Shown piece after piece: positions 1 to 6,834 of a stretch of DNA of 10,894 bases. The notes below the pieces were generated by a model that saw only the letters and a program-made list of their open reading frames with translations, had not been told where the DNA came from and ran no database searches. The DNA comes from JBEKYH01 sp049511115 (lineage in GTDB: Bacteria > Planctomycetota > Phycisphaerae > Tepidisphaerales > Tepidisphaeraceae), in NCBI GenBank assembly GCA_049511115.1, contig JBEKYH010000147.1, forward strand, positions 1 through 10,894. Reading direction: 5' to 3'. The translations under genes were made by a program, and so were the position numbers. Position 1 is the stretch's first letter. Each line of letters opens with the position of its first letter.

Positions 1-363
1 AGCGATCGATTTTTTCAACGTCCAGCCGTCGGCGGGATAACAGCGGCCCGGGTAGTGGCCAACCATGCTGTGGGCATCCACGCAATGAACCAGCATGACT
101 GAGACGCTAGCGCCCGTCTCGATGTTGATGTAGCGGCGGCTGATCATCACGTTGGGCCGCAGAACCTTGAGCGCCTGAGCGCGAGTGGGAACGTCTTGAC
201 CGACCCACGGACCGATCATGTTGGGAACCAGCGCGGCGGCGGCACGCACATTGGCATGGTATTGGTCGATGCCTGGGGTGCGATAAAACGCCAGATGCTG
301 ATGAACCGCGATGCCCGCGATGACCACGGCGGCAAGCGTGCGATTAAGTGTAAAGCCATTCAT
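1..363 (-). CDS. epsI: Exosortase-associated EpsI-family protein, N-terminal 121 residues (cut by window edge)
   Basis: The frame opens at an ATG at 361-363 and runs without a stop to base 1, giving 121 residues; the C-terminus is outside the window. Residues about 8-27 form a hydrophobic segment (TLAAVVIAGIAV core), which suits an N-terminal membrane anchor or uncleaved signal. Residues 46-60 hold a P-x-x-I-G-x-W-x-G-x-D pattern, and residues 94-114 hold CVDAHSM, GHYPGRCYP and DGW, the cluster I associate with the EpsI / exosortase C-terminal-associated domain (DUF3485). Family members are encoded next to or fused to exosortases and act at the cytoplasmic membrane with the exosortase/exopolysaccharide system; the exact biochemical role is not established. 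It begins 3 bases after the stop codon of the exosortase fusion, so translation is probably coupled. The context strongly supports the call. The gene symbol follows the family name and does not imply orthology to one characterised gene. Confidence 0.85.
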   Translation of the reverse strand, partial: MNGFTLNRTLAAVVIAGIAVHQHLAFYRTPGIDQYHANVRAAAALVPNMIGPWVGQDVPTRAQALKVLRPNVMISRRYINIETGASVSVMLVHCVDAHSMVGHYPGRCYPADGWTLKKSIA

Positions 364-366
364 AAA

Positions 367-2484
367 TCAGGCACCCAAAGTAAGGCGGCCGCGCCGCAGG
401 AAAGAATCCGATTCAGATGGCGAGAGCTCGATGGCGGCGACGGCATCCCAGACAACTCGAAAGACATGCGTCAATCCCATGAGGAAGAGAAATGCGACGA
501 ACGTCATTACCCAGCCACTAATCGCATGAAATCGTTCGGCGGTATCGATCGGGAAATGGCTGAAAACCCAGACAGTCGGTACAAGCCGGACGACGTTGCT
601 GGCGATGGAGACCAACGGGCTCGTGGCAAGGAGCAGGAAGCGAACCCCGTTCTTGAATGGGTAGCTGAAGGCGACTACATAACAGACGAGGAACAACGAC
701 AGAACCATCCGCATTCCGTTGCACGCCTCAGCCACGGCAATGCCCGTGCCGTTAACGCTGAGGAGATTGCCGGCGCGATCTACGGACATACCGATGATGT
801 CGCAAACTGATTGGGTGGTCTGAGCGGTGACGACTTCCAGGGGACCGGCGAAGTGGATGCGGCCGGTGGGATCGATGGGAATCAGAAAGACGGCTGCAGC
901 CAGCGCCGGTGCCATTCGCCGACACAGATCGCGGCCGGCAACCGTAACAAATGCGCCCACGGCAACAATCACGGCACCGGCGCGCCAGATCGCTGGATCG
1001 TAGATAAAGCCGTACCAATGGACGAGCCAGCCGAAAATAATTATTGGTAGACCCAGCCATTCCGGGCGAGCGCGGGCGCCCTGCAGCCGATCTCTTCGCA
1101 CCCACACAAGCCAGGCAATGACTACGGGAGTTAGGAGAACGTAGCTGAGTTCCTCATCTAGATATGAAATTGTGAACAAGTTTTGCCAAGTATCGTGCAT
1201 GGCGAGTACGGCGGCGGCAACCATTGCCGCAGCAAAGGCATAGTCCCAAGGGGTCAACAATCGGGCGCCGCCAGCGACCAGCGAGCCAACATCCGTCTGA
1301 AGTTCCTTCCAGCGGCGTGTGCGGTTCCACATACCGGTTTGCGGGCCCTGCATCCAGCGAAGGAATCCGACAAGGAGAGCGGCGTTCATTGAGATAAACA
1401 TGGATGCGAGGCGGGCGACTCGCGCCGGTCTGCTCTGGCCTGGAATCGAGAGCCCGATGAGGGCAATCGCGTAGAGTGCTAACTGCACCAGTAATAGCCA
1501 TTGGTATGGACGATCGTCGATTTCGACCAGGTTCAACACCAGGGCACCAATCAATAGGAATGGACAAATCCAGCGAAGTATCTTGTGCGAAAAGAATGTG
1601 AAGGAGACCCAGCCCTTCAGCGGATTGAGCAGGCCCCAGAGCAGCATGATGGCCTGCCACCCGCCGGCGCCGATGCGGGCGCGACGACGGAATTCGCCAT
1701 GAATGGTCGGGGAGCTTTCTTCGTAGGCGACCGCCTTCTGATCGTAGACGATACGTGAGCCATATCGCAGCTTGGCGGCCAGCGGGATAACAAAGTCATC
1801 GATAATCGTGTTATTGGGGATTGGAACAAAGCGGTCGGCGCGAATGGCATAGATAGCCCCGTTTGTGCCAAGAAGGGCACCTAGTTTGCTCTCATTTTTC
1901 TTAAGGAATGTTTCGTATTTCCAGTAGAGACCGTCGGAATTGTTGCCGTGATGAGTGTCATTTAATACCAGGCGGCCACAGACAACATCGACTTTCGGGT
2001 CGTTGAACCATCGCACCAGGGCCCGCGCCGCATCAGATTCGGTGTGCGTGTTGGCGTCAGATAGAATCACGATCTCGCCGCGAAGACGCGGCATTGTGTC
2101 ATTCAGGACAGCAGCCTTCCCGCGACGCACGGGGTAGTCCAGAAGCTTAACATGAGTGCCGGCGAAGCTACGCACGATTTCGTCGGTACGATCGGTGCTG
2201 CCGTCGGAGGCGATCAGGACTTCGATTTTCTCTTGCGGATAATCCAGGGCCAGAGCATTGCGAATGCGATCCTCAATGACGGACTCTTCGTTGTGGGCCG
2301 CGATGAGCACTGACACATGGGGCAGAGCGGAATTGTCCAGCACTGGAAGTATCGGGGGACGGCCGAAGCATCGAGCCAGGCAGTACAGAATGACTGGGTA
2401 GAGCGCGTATGCGTAGGCAACGCCGCCCACACAGGCCCAAAATAGGACTTGGACAATTAGATGAAGACGCGAAAACAGGTTCAT
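367..2484 (-). CDS. Fusion protein: GT2 family glycosyltransferase (N-terminal) plus exosortase (C-terminal)
   Basis: This is one uninterrupted 705-residue frame with two enzymes. Residues about 10-38 are a membrane segment. Residues 55-300 are a GT-A fold GT2 domain: SVLIAAHNEE at 58-67, DGSTD at 94-98, DAN at 143-145, GTNGAIY at 206-212, a DD acid pair at 229-230 and an RRRAR basic motif at 267-271 where processive GT2 enzymes carry QxxRW. Membrane helices follow (about 305-380). Residues about 410-680 form a multi-helix exosortase: an early acidic segment (DEELSY), then EACNGMR with candidate nucleophile Cys588, NVVR with Arg633, and FHAISG with His653. These match the Cys/Arg/His catalytic set of exosortases, which are membrane transpeptidases that process PEP-CTERM-type sorting signals. 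The GT2 half would transfer a sugar from a nucleotide donor on the cytoplasmic face. The ATG at 2482-2484 is 4 bases beyond the upstream stop and the stop is 3 bases before epsI. All key residues are present in both halves. The fusion is unusual; sugar donor and sorted proteins are unknown. Confidence 0.9.
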   Translation of the reverse strand: MNLFSRLHLIVQVLFWACVGGVAYAYALYPVILYCLARCFGRPPILPVLDNSALPHVSVLIAAHNEESVIEDRIRNALALDYPQEKIEVLIASDGSTDRTDEIVRSFAGTHVKLLDYPVRRGKAAVLNDTMPRLRGEIVILSDANTHTESDAARALVRWFNDPKVDVVCGRLVLNDTHHGNNSDGLYWKYETFLKKNESKLGALLGTNGAIYAIRADRFVPIPNNTIIDDFVIPLAAKLRYGSRIVYDQKAVAYEESSPTIHGEFRRRARIGAGGWQAIMLLWGLLNPLKGWVSFTFFSHKILRWICPFLLIGALVLNLVEIDDRPYQWLLLVQLALYAIALIGLSIPGQSRPARVARLASMFISMNAALLVGFLRWMQGPQTGMWNRTRRWKELQTDVGSLVAGGARLLTPWDYAFAAAMVAAAVLAMHDTWQNLFTISYLDEELSYVLLTPVVIAWLVWVRRDRLQGARARPEWLGLPIIIFGWLVHWYGFIYDPAIWRAGAVIVAVGAFVTVAGRDLCRRMAPALAAAVFLIPIDPTGRIHFAGPLEVVTAQTTQSVCDIIGMSVDRAGNLLSVNGTGIAVAEACNGMRMVLSLFLVCYVVAFSYPFKNGVRFLLLATSPLVSIASNVVRLVPTVWVFSHFPIDTAERFHAISGWVMTFVAFLFLMGLTHVFRVVWDAVAAIELSPSESDSFLRRGRLTLGA

Positions 2485-2488
2485 TACC

Positions 2489-3343
2489 TTAAGCCTTTAT
2501 GAATGTTCTCAGGAGTGCCCAAATCGAGGCGGCAAGCGCGGCCGCGAGGGCGAACCGAACCGGCCAACTTACTCCACTATGGCCGTTGACATTCTGAGCT
2601 GCTACGGGCACAACACTCAAAGGTTGGTGTATTGCGCCATCGCGCACCGACACCACCATAGCCACGGCAGAGGACGCTGTGTGTGCAATACTAACCGCGT
2701 GAGGCAGGACTTGCGCGACCCCATCTTGCAAATGCCGCATCATTGGCATGCTAGCGCCGTCGCTCCAAAGCTCAATGGTGTTTGACTTGGCGTTGGCAAA
2801 AGCGGGGTCGCATTTTCGCAGCGCTTCCTTCGCGCACCAGCGCGCTGCCAAGTGCATCCGGGGATTCTCCTGCATCAGGCAATAGGCGATTTCCGCTGGA
2901 CTGAACGTCTGCCGGTGGAATTCGTCCTCCCAGGGATCAGCCGTTGCCGGGATGTTCTCAACCAGTTCGATGTCGACGCCACAGGATGCAGTGCTTGATG
3001 CGTCGCCGTTGGCTGACTTTGCCACAGGTTTGGCTGCTGACACCGTATCGGCGGACTCCAACGATTTCGCCACATTCTCCGTGGCATGGGAATGCGAATC
3101 TCCGTTAACTTTATCGTTTCCGTTTGTCCCAAATAAGGCGGTTTCAAGTTCGCCAAAAGTTGTAACGGTATAGACCGCTGGGCATTCAACCTGTAATCGC
3201 CTGCGGATGGCGGCGTCGAGAGCGGCGCGGCCAATCGAGCCGCTCAAGCGCCCGCCACTGAGCGGGGCGCTGGCTGTGAGTTTCGGCGCATCGATCTTCA
3301 TCAGATCGGCGACAGTCTGGCGAAGGAGCAAAGCCTTTTCCAT
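2489..3343 (-). CDS. Carrier-protein-like domain fused to 4'-phosphopantetheinyl transferase with C-terminal membrane anchor
   Basis: 284 residues in three parts. Residues 1-72 align by eye with an acyl carrier protein: helix 1 (RQTVADLM), a loop, then L-S-G-S-I-G-R-A-A-L-D-A-A-I at 33-46. Ser36 sits where the phosphopantetheine-bearing Ser of the DSL motif belongs, although the preceding Asp is Gly. A TFGELETALFG end (62-72) suits the last helix. Residues 73-119 are a low-complexity linker rich in Ser, Ala, Asn and Lys. Residues 120-235 resemble AcpS-type phosphopantetheinyl transferases: GVDIELVE (Asp124 as metal ligand), TFSPAEIAYC (146-155), LAARWCAKEAL (165-175, with Lys172 and Glu173) and VSIAHTASSAVAMVV (217-231). 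That enzyme moves 4'-phosphopantetheine from CoA to a carrier Ser. Residues about 259-281 are a hydrophobic helix ending in RTFIKA, read as a C-terminal membrane anchor with the enzyme in the cytoplasm. It starts 3 bases after the E2 stop and ends 4 bases before the GT2-exosortase gene. The PPTase call is firm; the carrier call is moderate. Confidence 0.8.
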   Translation of the reverse strand: MEKALLLRQTVADLMKIDAPKLTASAPLSGGRLSGSIGRAALDAAIRRRLQVECPAVYTVTTFGELETALFGTNGNDKVNGDSHSHATENVAKSLESADTVSAAKPVAKSANGDASSTASCGVDIELVENIPATADPWEDEFHRQTFSPAEIAYCLMQENPRMHLAARWCAKEALRKCDPAFANAKSNTIELWSDGASMPMMRHLQDGVAQVLPHAVSIAHTASSAVAMVVSVRDGAIHQPLSVVPVAAQNVNGHSGVSWPVRFALAAALAASIWALLRTFIKA

Positions 3344-3346
3344 GAC

Positions 3347-4771
3347 TTAGAACCCGCCAGCGCACGTGGTGCAGATAAGGCCGGTTGATCCGTTTGCCGA
3401 AACGCGCTGCAACATGTGGCCGCCCATGCTTTCGATCTCTTGAATCGTCATGAGGCATTCAGCGCAATGAAGCTGCGCAGCGGGATTGGCCGCGGCATCA
3501 TTGGAGGCGGGGCGAAGCGCCGCTTCGTATCCAATCAGCCGGGTTTTAATATCGCCAAGAAACTGAGCAGCGCGGCGACCTTCTGAAAGCTGGTGATCGA
3601 AAGCGAGGATCAGTTTGAAAGAAGCGACTGAATTTCCCGGACCAGCGTTTTCGGCGCCGACTCCAAGTATCGCCGATTGTCCGCGGTTGATTAGCGGCAC
3701 AAAATCGCACACACCTTCGCCGGACAGGTCAGTAATGGTGAATGTCCCACCCGCCAGGTCGGCTTGGCTTAACTCGTCGTTCAAATAGCGCACCACCTGA
3801 TCTCGTATTTCAGTGAGAATCGCAGGAAGCGTCTTTTGGTCTGCGTTACGTACGACGAGTACTTTCAAACCAAGCCCGGCATCAACCGCATAGCCGATGT
3901 TCACTTCGTCGTATATCCGCGCTTCGTCATTGGCATAAAAGGCGTTGAAAAGCGGGTATTTGCGAAGGAGCCGAGCCGTCTCGAAGACGAAGAGGCCGGT
4001 AAAATTCCCTCGCAGTGCCGGATAATTCTCGGCCACGCCGCGCAAACCTGCGGTCGGAACAACAACGCTGACCTGGCTGGAAAGTGCCGCATGGCGCGCG
4101 GAGTTCAGGTATTTTATTTCCGTGCGTTTGGCTCGCGAGAGCGGTTCGATTCGATAGGTTACGCCGACCGCAGCGACGGCCGATTGATCAGGCTTCGGCG
4201 CTGTGGGCGGCGGTGCTGGTTCCAGAGTCGCGCCCGGTTTCCCGAGGAATTCGAGTACCTCTCGCATTGTGATTAGTCCGCGTCCTGCAAACGCCTGGCG
4301 GTCGATTCCATGTTCGGCGATGAGCGCGGCTGCCTTGGCGCTGACGCGCAATCCCCAATCCGTGTCGGGCGAGAGCAATGGAATGTGTAGGTCCCGTCCG
4401 TTGCCCGCGGCGCATTCGTTCGCTTTCGCCGGCGGACGTTTTTCGGCCAAGACTGCTTTGCCATTTCCCCCGGCATGAACTGCGGGCTGCAATTCTTCGA
4501 TGGGCCGGGGAGAAGGATTACCGCTTATCGAGACGGCGTCCGATTCCAGTATTTGGCAAACCGCTTTGCCGACACCGACCTCCGAGCCGGCAGAAAGAGA
4601 ATACTGCACGATTCCCGCGACGGGAGCCTTGATTTCGAATGCGGCCTTGCTCCCCTCGACCTCAACAATCACCTCGTCCTTCTCGATTCGCTGGCCGCTG
4701 GCGGCGCGCCAGGCGACAATCATGACCGACTCATCGTTGACGTTCTCGTGTGGAATCAGCACCGGCGTCAT
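3347..4771 (-). CDS. 2-oxoacid dehydrogenase E2 acyltransferase with lipoyl domain and C-terminal zinc-knuckle-like tail
   Basis: 474 residues with the classic E2 order. Residues 1-76 are a lipoyl domain; Lys42 in EVEGSKAAFEIKAP is the expected lipoylation site. A linker follows, then a peripheral-subunit-binding segment at about 141-176 (RVSAKAAALIAEHGID...GLITMREVLEFL), which normally docks E1 or E3. Residues about 205-415 are the catalytic acyltransferase core: LSRAKRTEIKYL, TFTITDLSGEGV (343-354), INRGQSAILGVG (361-372) and FDHQLSEGRRAAQFL (391-405). His393 is the expected catalytic base; the family HxxxDG motif reads HQLSEG here, with Glu397 in place of Asp. Residues 434-474 are an added tail with C-x2-C at 436/439 and C-x2-C at 467/470, a possible zinc-binding knuckle not typical of E2. 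The core would move an acyl group from lipoyl to CoA or another thiol. The start ATG overlaps the E1 stop by 4 bases (ATGA), with a strong Shine-Dalgarno just upstream. E2 identity is firm; the substrate is unknown. Confidence 0.92.
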   Translation of the reverse strand: MTPVLIPHENVNDESVMIVAWRAASGQRIEKDEVIVEVEGSKAAFEIKAPVAGIVQYSLSAGSEVGVGKAVCQILESDAVSISGNPSPRPIEELQPAVHAGGNGKAVLAEKRPPAKANECAAGNGRDLHIPLLSPDTDWGLRVSAKAAALIAEHGIDRQAFAGRGLITMREVLEFLGKPGATLEPAPPPTAPKPDQSAVAAVGVTYRIEPLSRAKRTEIKYLNSARHAALSSQVSVVVPTAGLRGVAENYPALRGNFTGLFVFETARLLRKYPLFNAFYANDEARIYDEVNIGYAVDAGLGLKVLVVRNADQKTLPAILTEIRDQVVRYLNDELSQADLAGGTFTITDLSGEGVCDFVPLINRGQSAILGVGAENAGPGNSVASFKLILAFDHQLSEGRRAAQFLGDIKTRLIGYEAALRPASNDAAANPAAQLHCAECLMTIQEIESMGGHMLQRVSANGSTGLICTTCAGGF

Positions 4772-6834
4772 GCGGATTCCTCCCCAATTAGTGCGGCCAC
4801 CGCCTCGACAATCTGAGAAACTCCGGGCAGCGCCTTCTTTTCCATCGGGCCGGAGCCGGGAATCGCGTGCGGAGTGGCAGCAACCCGCCGCAGGCGGCGC
4901 ACAACGCCGGGCCGGCGCTCGACGATCTGAGCGATGACTTCAGCCCCAAAGCCCGCAAATCCCTGGCCCTCTTCCACAATAACCAGCCGCCCGCTCACCT
5001 GCACCGATTCGAGCACCGGACGGATATCAAGCGGATAAATCTGCAACGGGCAGATGACTTCGCAGATGATCTCACGCTCGTCGAACAGCGTGTGAATCGA
5101 CTCTTCTACGTCTGCGAGCATCCCGCCGTAACATAGGACCGTTACATCGGGCTTTCCTTGCGGCCGGATGCGAGTGGTTGGGAACCGAGAGCTGTCGTTC
5201 TCCAGGAAGAAGCCGTCGCCGACCTGGTCGGTGACGCGGCTGCCGTACATCAGCTTGTTTTCAATGACGATTGTCGGGCGATCCACGGTTTCCAGCAGAC
5301 GATCGTAGACGAGAGCTGGGTCGTATCGCGTGTGCAGGGCAAGCATCACAGTATCGGGAATACCCAGAAAGTGCTTTTCCGTAGACTGGCTATGGGTCGC
5401 GCCATAGCCGCGCTTTCCACCCATCGGCGTGCGGATCACCAGCGGCACTCGAACCTGATCGTTGTACATATAGCGGAATTTGGCCGCGTGATTCAGAATC
5501 TGGTCGAAGGCCAGTGTAAGAAAGTCGCCAAACATGATCTCACAAACAGGCAACCAGTCGCCGAGGGCCAAGCCATTGCCCAGGCCGACGATGGTGGCTT
5601 CGGATATCGGCGTATTGCAAACGCGCCCGGGAAATTCCTGGCTTAGCAGTTTGGTGACTTTAAAGGCGCCGCCATAGGGTCCTTCGATGTCCTCGCCAAT
5701 AAGAATGATCCGTTGGTTGCTGCGCAGGTTCCGTTGCAGCGAAGCGTGGATGCGATTGACGACACGATCTTTCTCGTCGTTGCGGGTTTTTTTCCATGCG
5801 ATTTTCTGGGAGTCAGTCGATGCAGGATGCTGGACTTCCGCCACGTCACCGTATCCGGCGGCTTCGGCCAGTTCAACGGCAGTGTCAATTTGCTTCTTGA
5901 TTTGTTCCTCGACTGCCGCAGCCGCAAGCGGTTGCTCGGATTTCCAGATCGTGATCGGATCCCGCTCCCAGAACTTGCGAAGCTCCTCGGCATCGCGCGT
6001 GTCGTCTCCCTTGGAATGGGCCATCAGGCGATAGGTGTCAATCTGCAGGAAAAACGGCCGTGATTTGGCGCGGACGGACGAAACCGCGTCGCGCGTGCGT
6101 TCGAGCAATTGCTCCAAATCCCACGTGTCGGCGCGGGCGGTGGAAATGCCGAAGGCGCTGGCGCGGGCGCAGATATCGCCAGCTAGAGTTTGCGACTGGG
6201 AGGTGCTTTGTGCGTAACGGTTGTTCTCAAGAACCACCAGGACGGGAAGTTCCCACTTGGCCGCGACATTCAACGCTTCGTAAACCGTACCTTCGCCGAG
6301 CGTGCCGTCGCCAATAAAGACAACCGTAATGCTGGTCGATCCGGACATTTTTTGGGAGAACGCCCGCCCTGCCGCGATGGGCATCGTGCCGCCCTGGATG
6401 CCATTACTGAAAAACCCGGGGGCATGGATGTGCTGGCTGCCCCCCCTACCGCCGCACATACCCGTGCGCTTGCCCATGACCTCGGCGATTAACCCTTCGA
6501 CATCGCCGGTCCGGGCAAGGTAATGTCCGTGGCAGCGGTGGGTGCTGAACAGAACATCGTCATCGCGCACGGCGTGGGCGACGGCAATTCCCGTCCATTC
6601 CTGGCCGATGCAGGTGTGCCCGGTGCCAAAGAGCTTGCCTTCAGTGTAGAGGCTCAAGAACCGCTGCTCAACGCCGCGGATGAGCATGGCCCGTTCGAAA
6701 AGTTCGGGACGAATGGCGGAGTATCGACTGGGCGCAGCGATCGATTCGTCGGCAAGTTTCACAGCTTCTTTTCCGTCCGTTGCAAGGCGCATAAGCGGTT
6801 CCGATTCCGTTCGATTAGTTCCGTTGGCCGACAT
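4768..6834 (-). CDS. 2-oxoacid dehydrogenase E1, alpha and beta subunits fused in one chain
   Basis: The frame codes for a thiamine-diphosphate E1 that decarboxylates a 2-oxo acid and loads the acyl group on the E2 lipoyl arm. Numbering from the GTG at 6841-6843 (691 residues), 45-350 is the alpha part: RGVEQRF, GTGHTCIGQE, STHRCHGH, GMCGGRGGSQH, and the ThDP/Mg motif from GDG (178-180) to ENN (206-208), then YRLMAHSKGDD (271-281). The beta part begins near 358 (DRVVNRIHASL), with LIGEDIEGPYGGAF, the TPISEATIVGLGNGLA segment, GATHSQSTEKHFLGIPDT and a C-terminal domain holding CPLQIYPLD and VEEGQGFAGFG. About 690 residues equals the sum of separate alpha and beta subunits, and both halves look intact. 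I prefer the ATG at 6832-6834, which overlaps the acetyltransferase by 20 bases and gives 688 residues; GTG 6841-6843 and ATG 6790-6792 are alternatives, and none has a clear Shine-Dalgarno. It ends in a 4-base overlap with E2. Motifs do not settle pyruvate versus branched-chain 2-oxo acid. No E3 gene is nearby. Confidence 0.92.
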   Translation of the reverse strand: MSANGTNRTESEPLMRLATDGKEAVKLADESIAAPSRYSAIRPELFERAMLIRGVEQRFLSLYTEGKLFGTGHTCIGQEWTGIAVAHAVRDDDVLFSTHRCHGHYLARTGDVEGLIAEVMGKRTGMCGGRGGSQHIHAPGFFSNGIQGGTMPIAAGRAFSQKMSGSTSITVVFIGDGTLGEGTVYEALNVAAKWELPVLVVLENNRYAQSTSQSQTLAGDICARASAFGISTARADTWDLEQLLERTRDAVSSVRAKSRPFFLQIDTYRLMAHSKGDDTRDAEELRKFWERDPITIWKSEQPLAAAAVEEQIKKQIDTAVELAEAAGYGDVAEVQHPASTDSQKIAWKKTRNDEKDRVVNRIHASLQRNLRSNQRIILIGEDIEGPYGGAFKVTKLLSQEFPGRVCNTPISEATIVGLGNGLALGDWLPVCEIMFGDFLTLAFDQILNHAAKFRYMYNDQVRVPLVIRTPMGGKRGYGATHSQSTEKHFLGIPDTVMLALHTRYDPALVYDRLLETVDRPTIVIENKLMYGSRVTDQVGDGFFLENDSSRFPTTRIRPQGKPDVTVLCYGGMLADVEESIHTLFDEREIICEVICPLQIYPLDIRPVLESVQVSGRLVIVEEGQGFAGFGAEVIAQIVERRPGVVRRLRRVAATPHAIPGSGPMEKKALPGVSQIVEAVAALIGEESA
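4778..4785 (-). promoter_or_regulatory. Shine-Dalgarno sequence for the E2 gene
   Basis: On the minus strand this reads GGGGAGGA, followed by a 6-base spacer and the ATG at 4769-4771. It lies inside the 3' end of the E1 gene and is the clearest ribosome binding site in the window; most other junctions show only weak ones. Together with the ATGA stop/start overlap it fixes the E2 start and suggests coupled translation of E1 and E2. Confidence 0.75.

Noticed and set aside
196..810. Plus-strand open frame of 204 codons
   Set aside because: It lies antisense to the EpsI start and the exosortase active-site region, has low-complexity charged composition and no recognisable domain.
5158..5646. Plus-strand open frame of 162 codons
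   Set aside because: It is antisense to the highly conserved E1 beta part; the open frame follows from the codon use of the real gene.
3347..6834. E1/E2 genes as the housekeeping pyruvate or branched-chain dehydrogenase operon
   Set aside because: They are embedded without E3 between sugar-acyltransferase, carrier-PPTase, glycosyltransferase and exosortase genes. It cannot be fully excluded without the rest of the genome.
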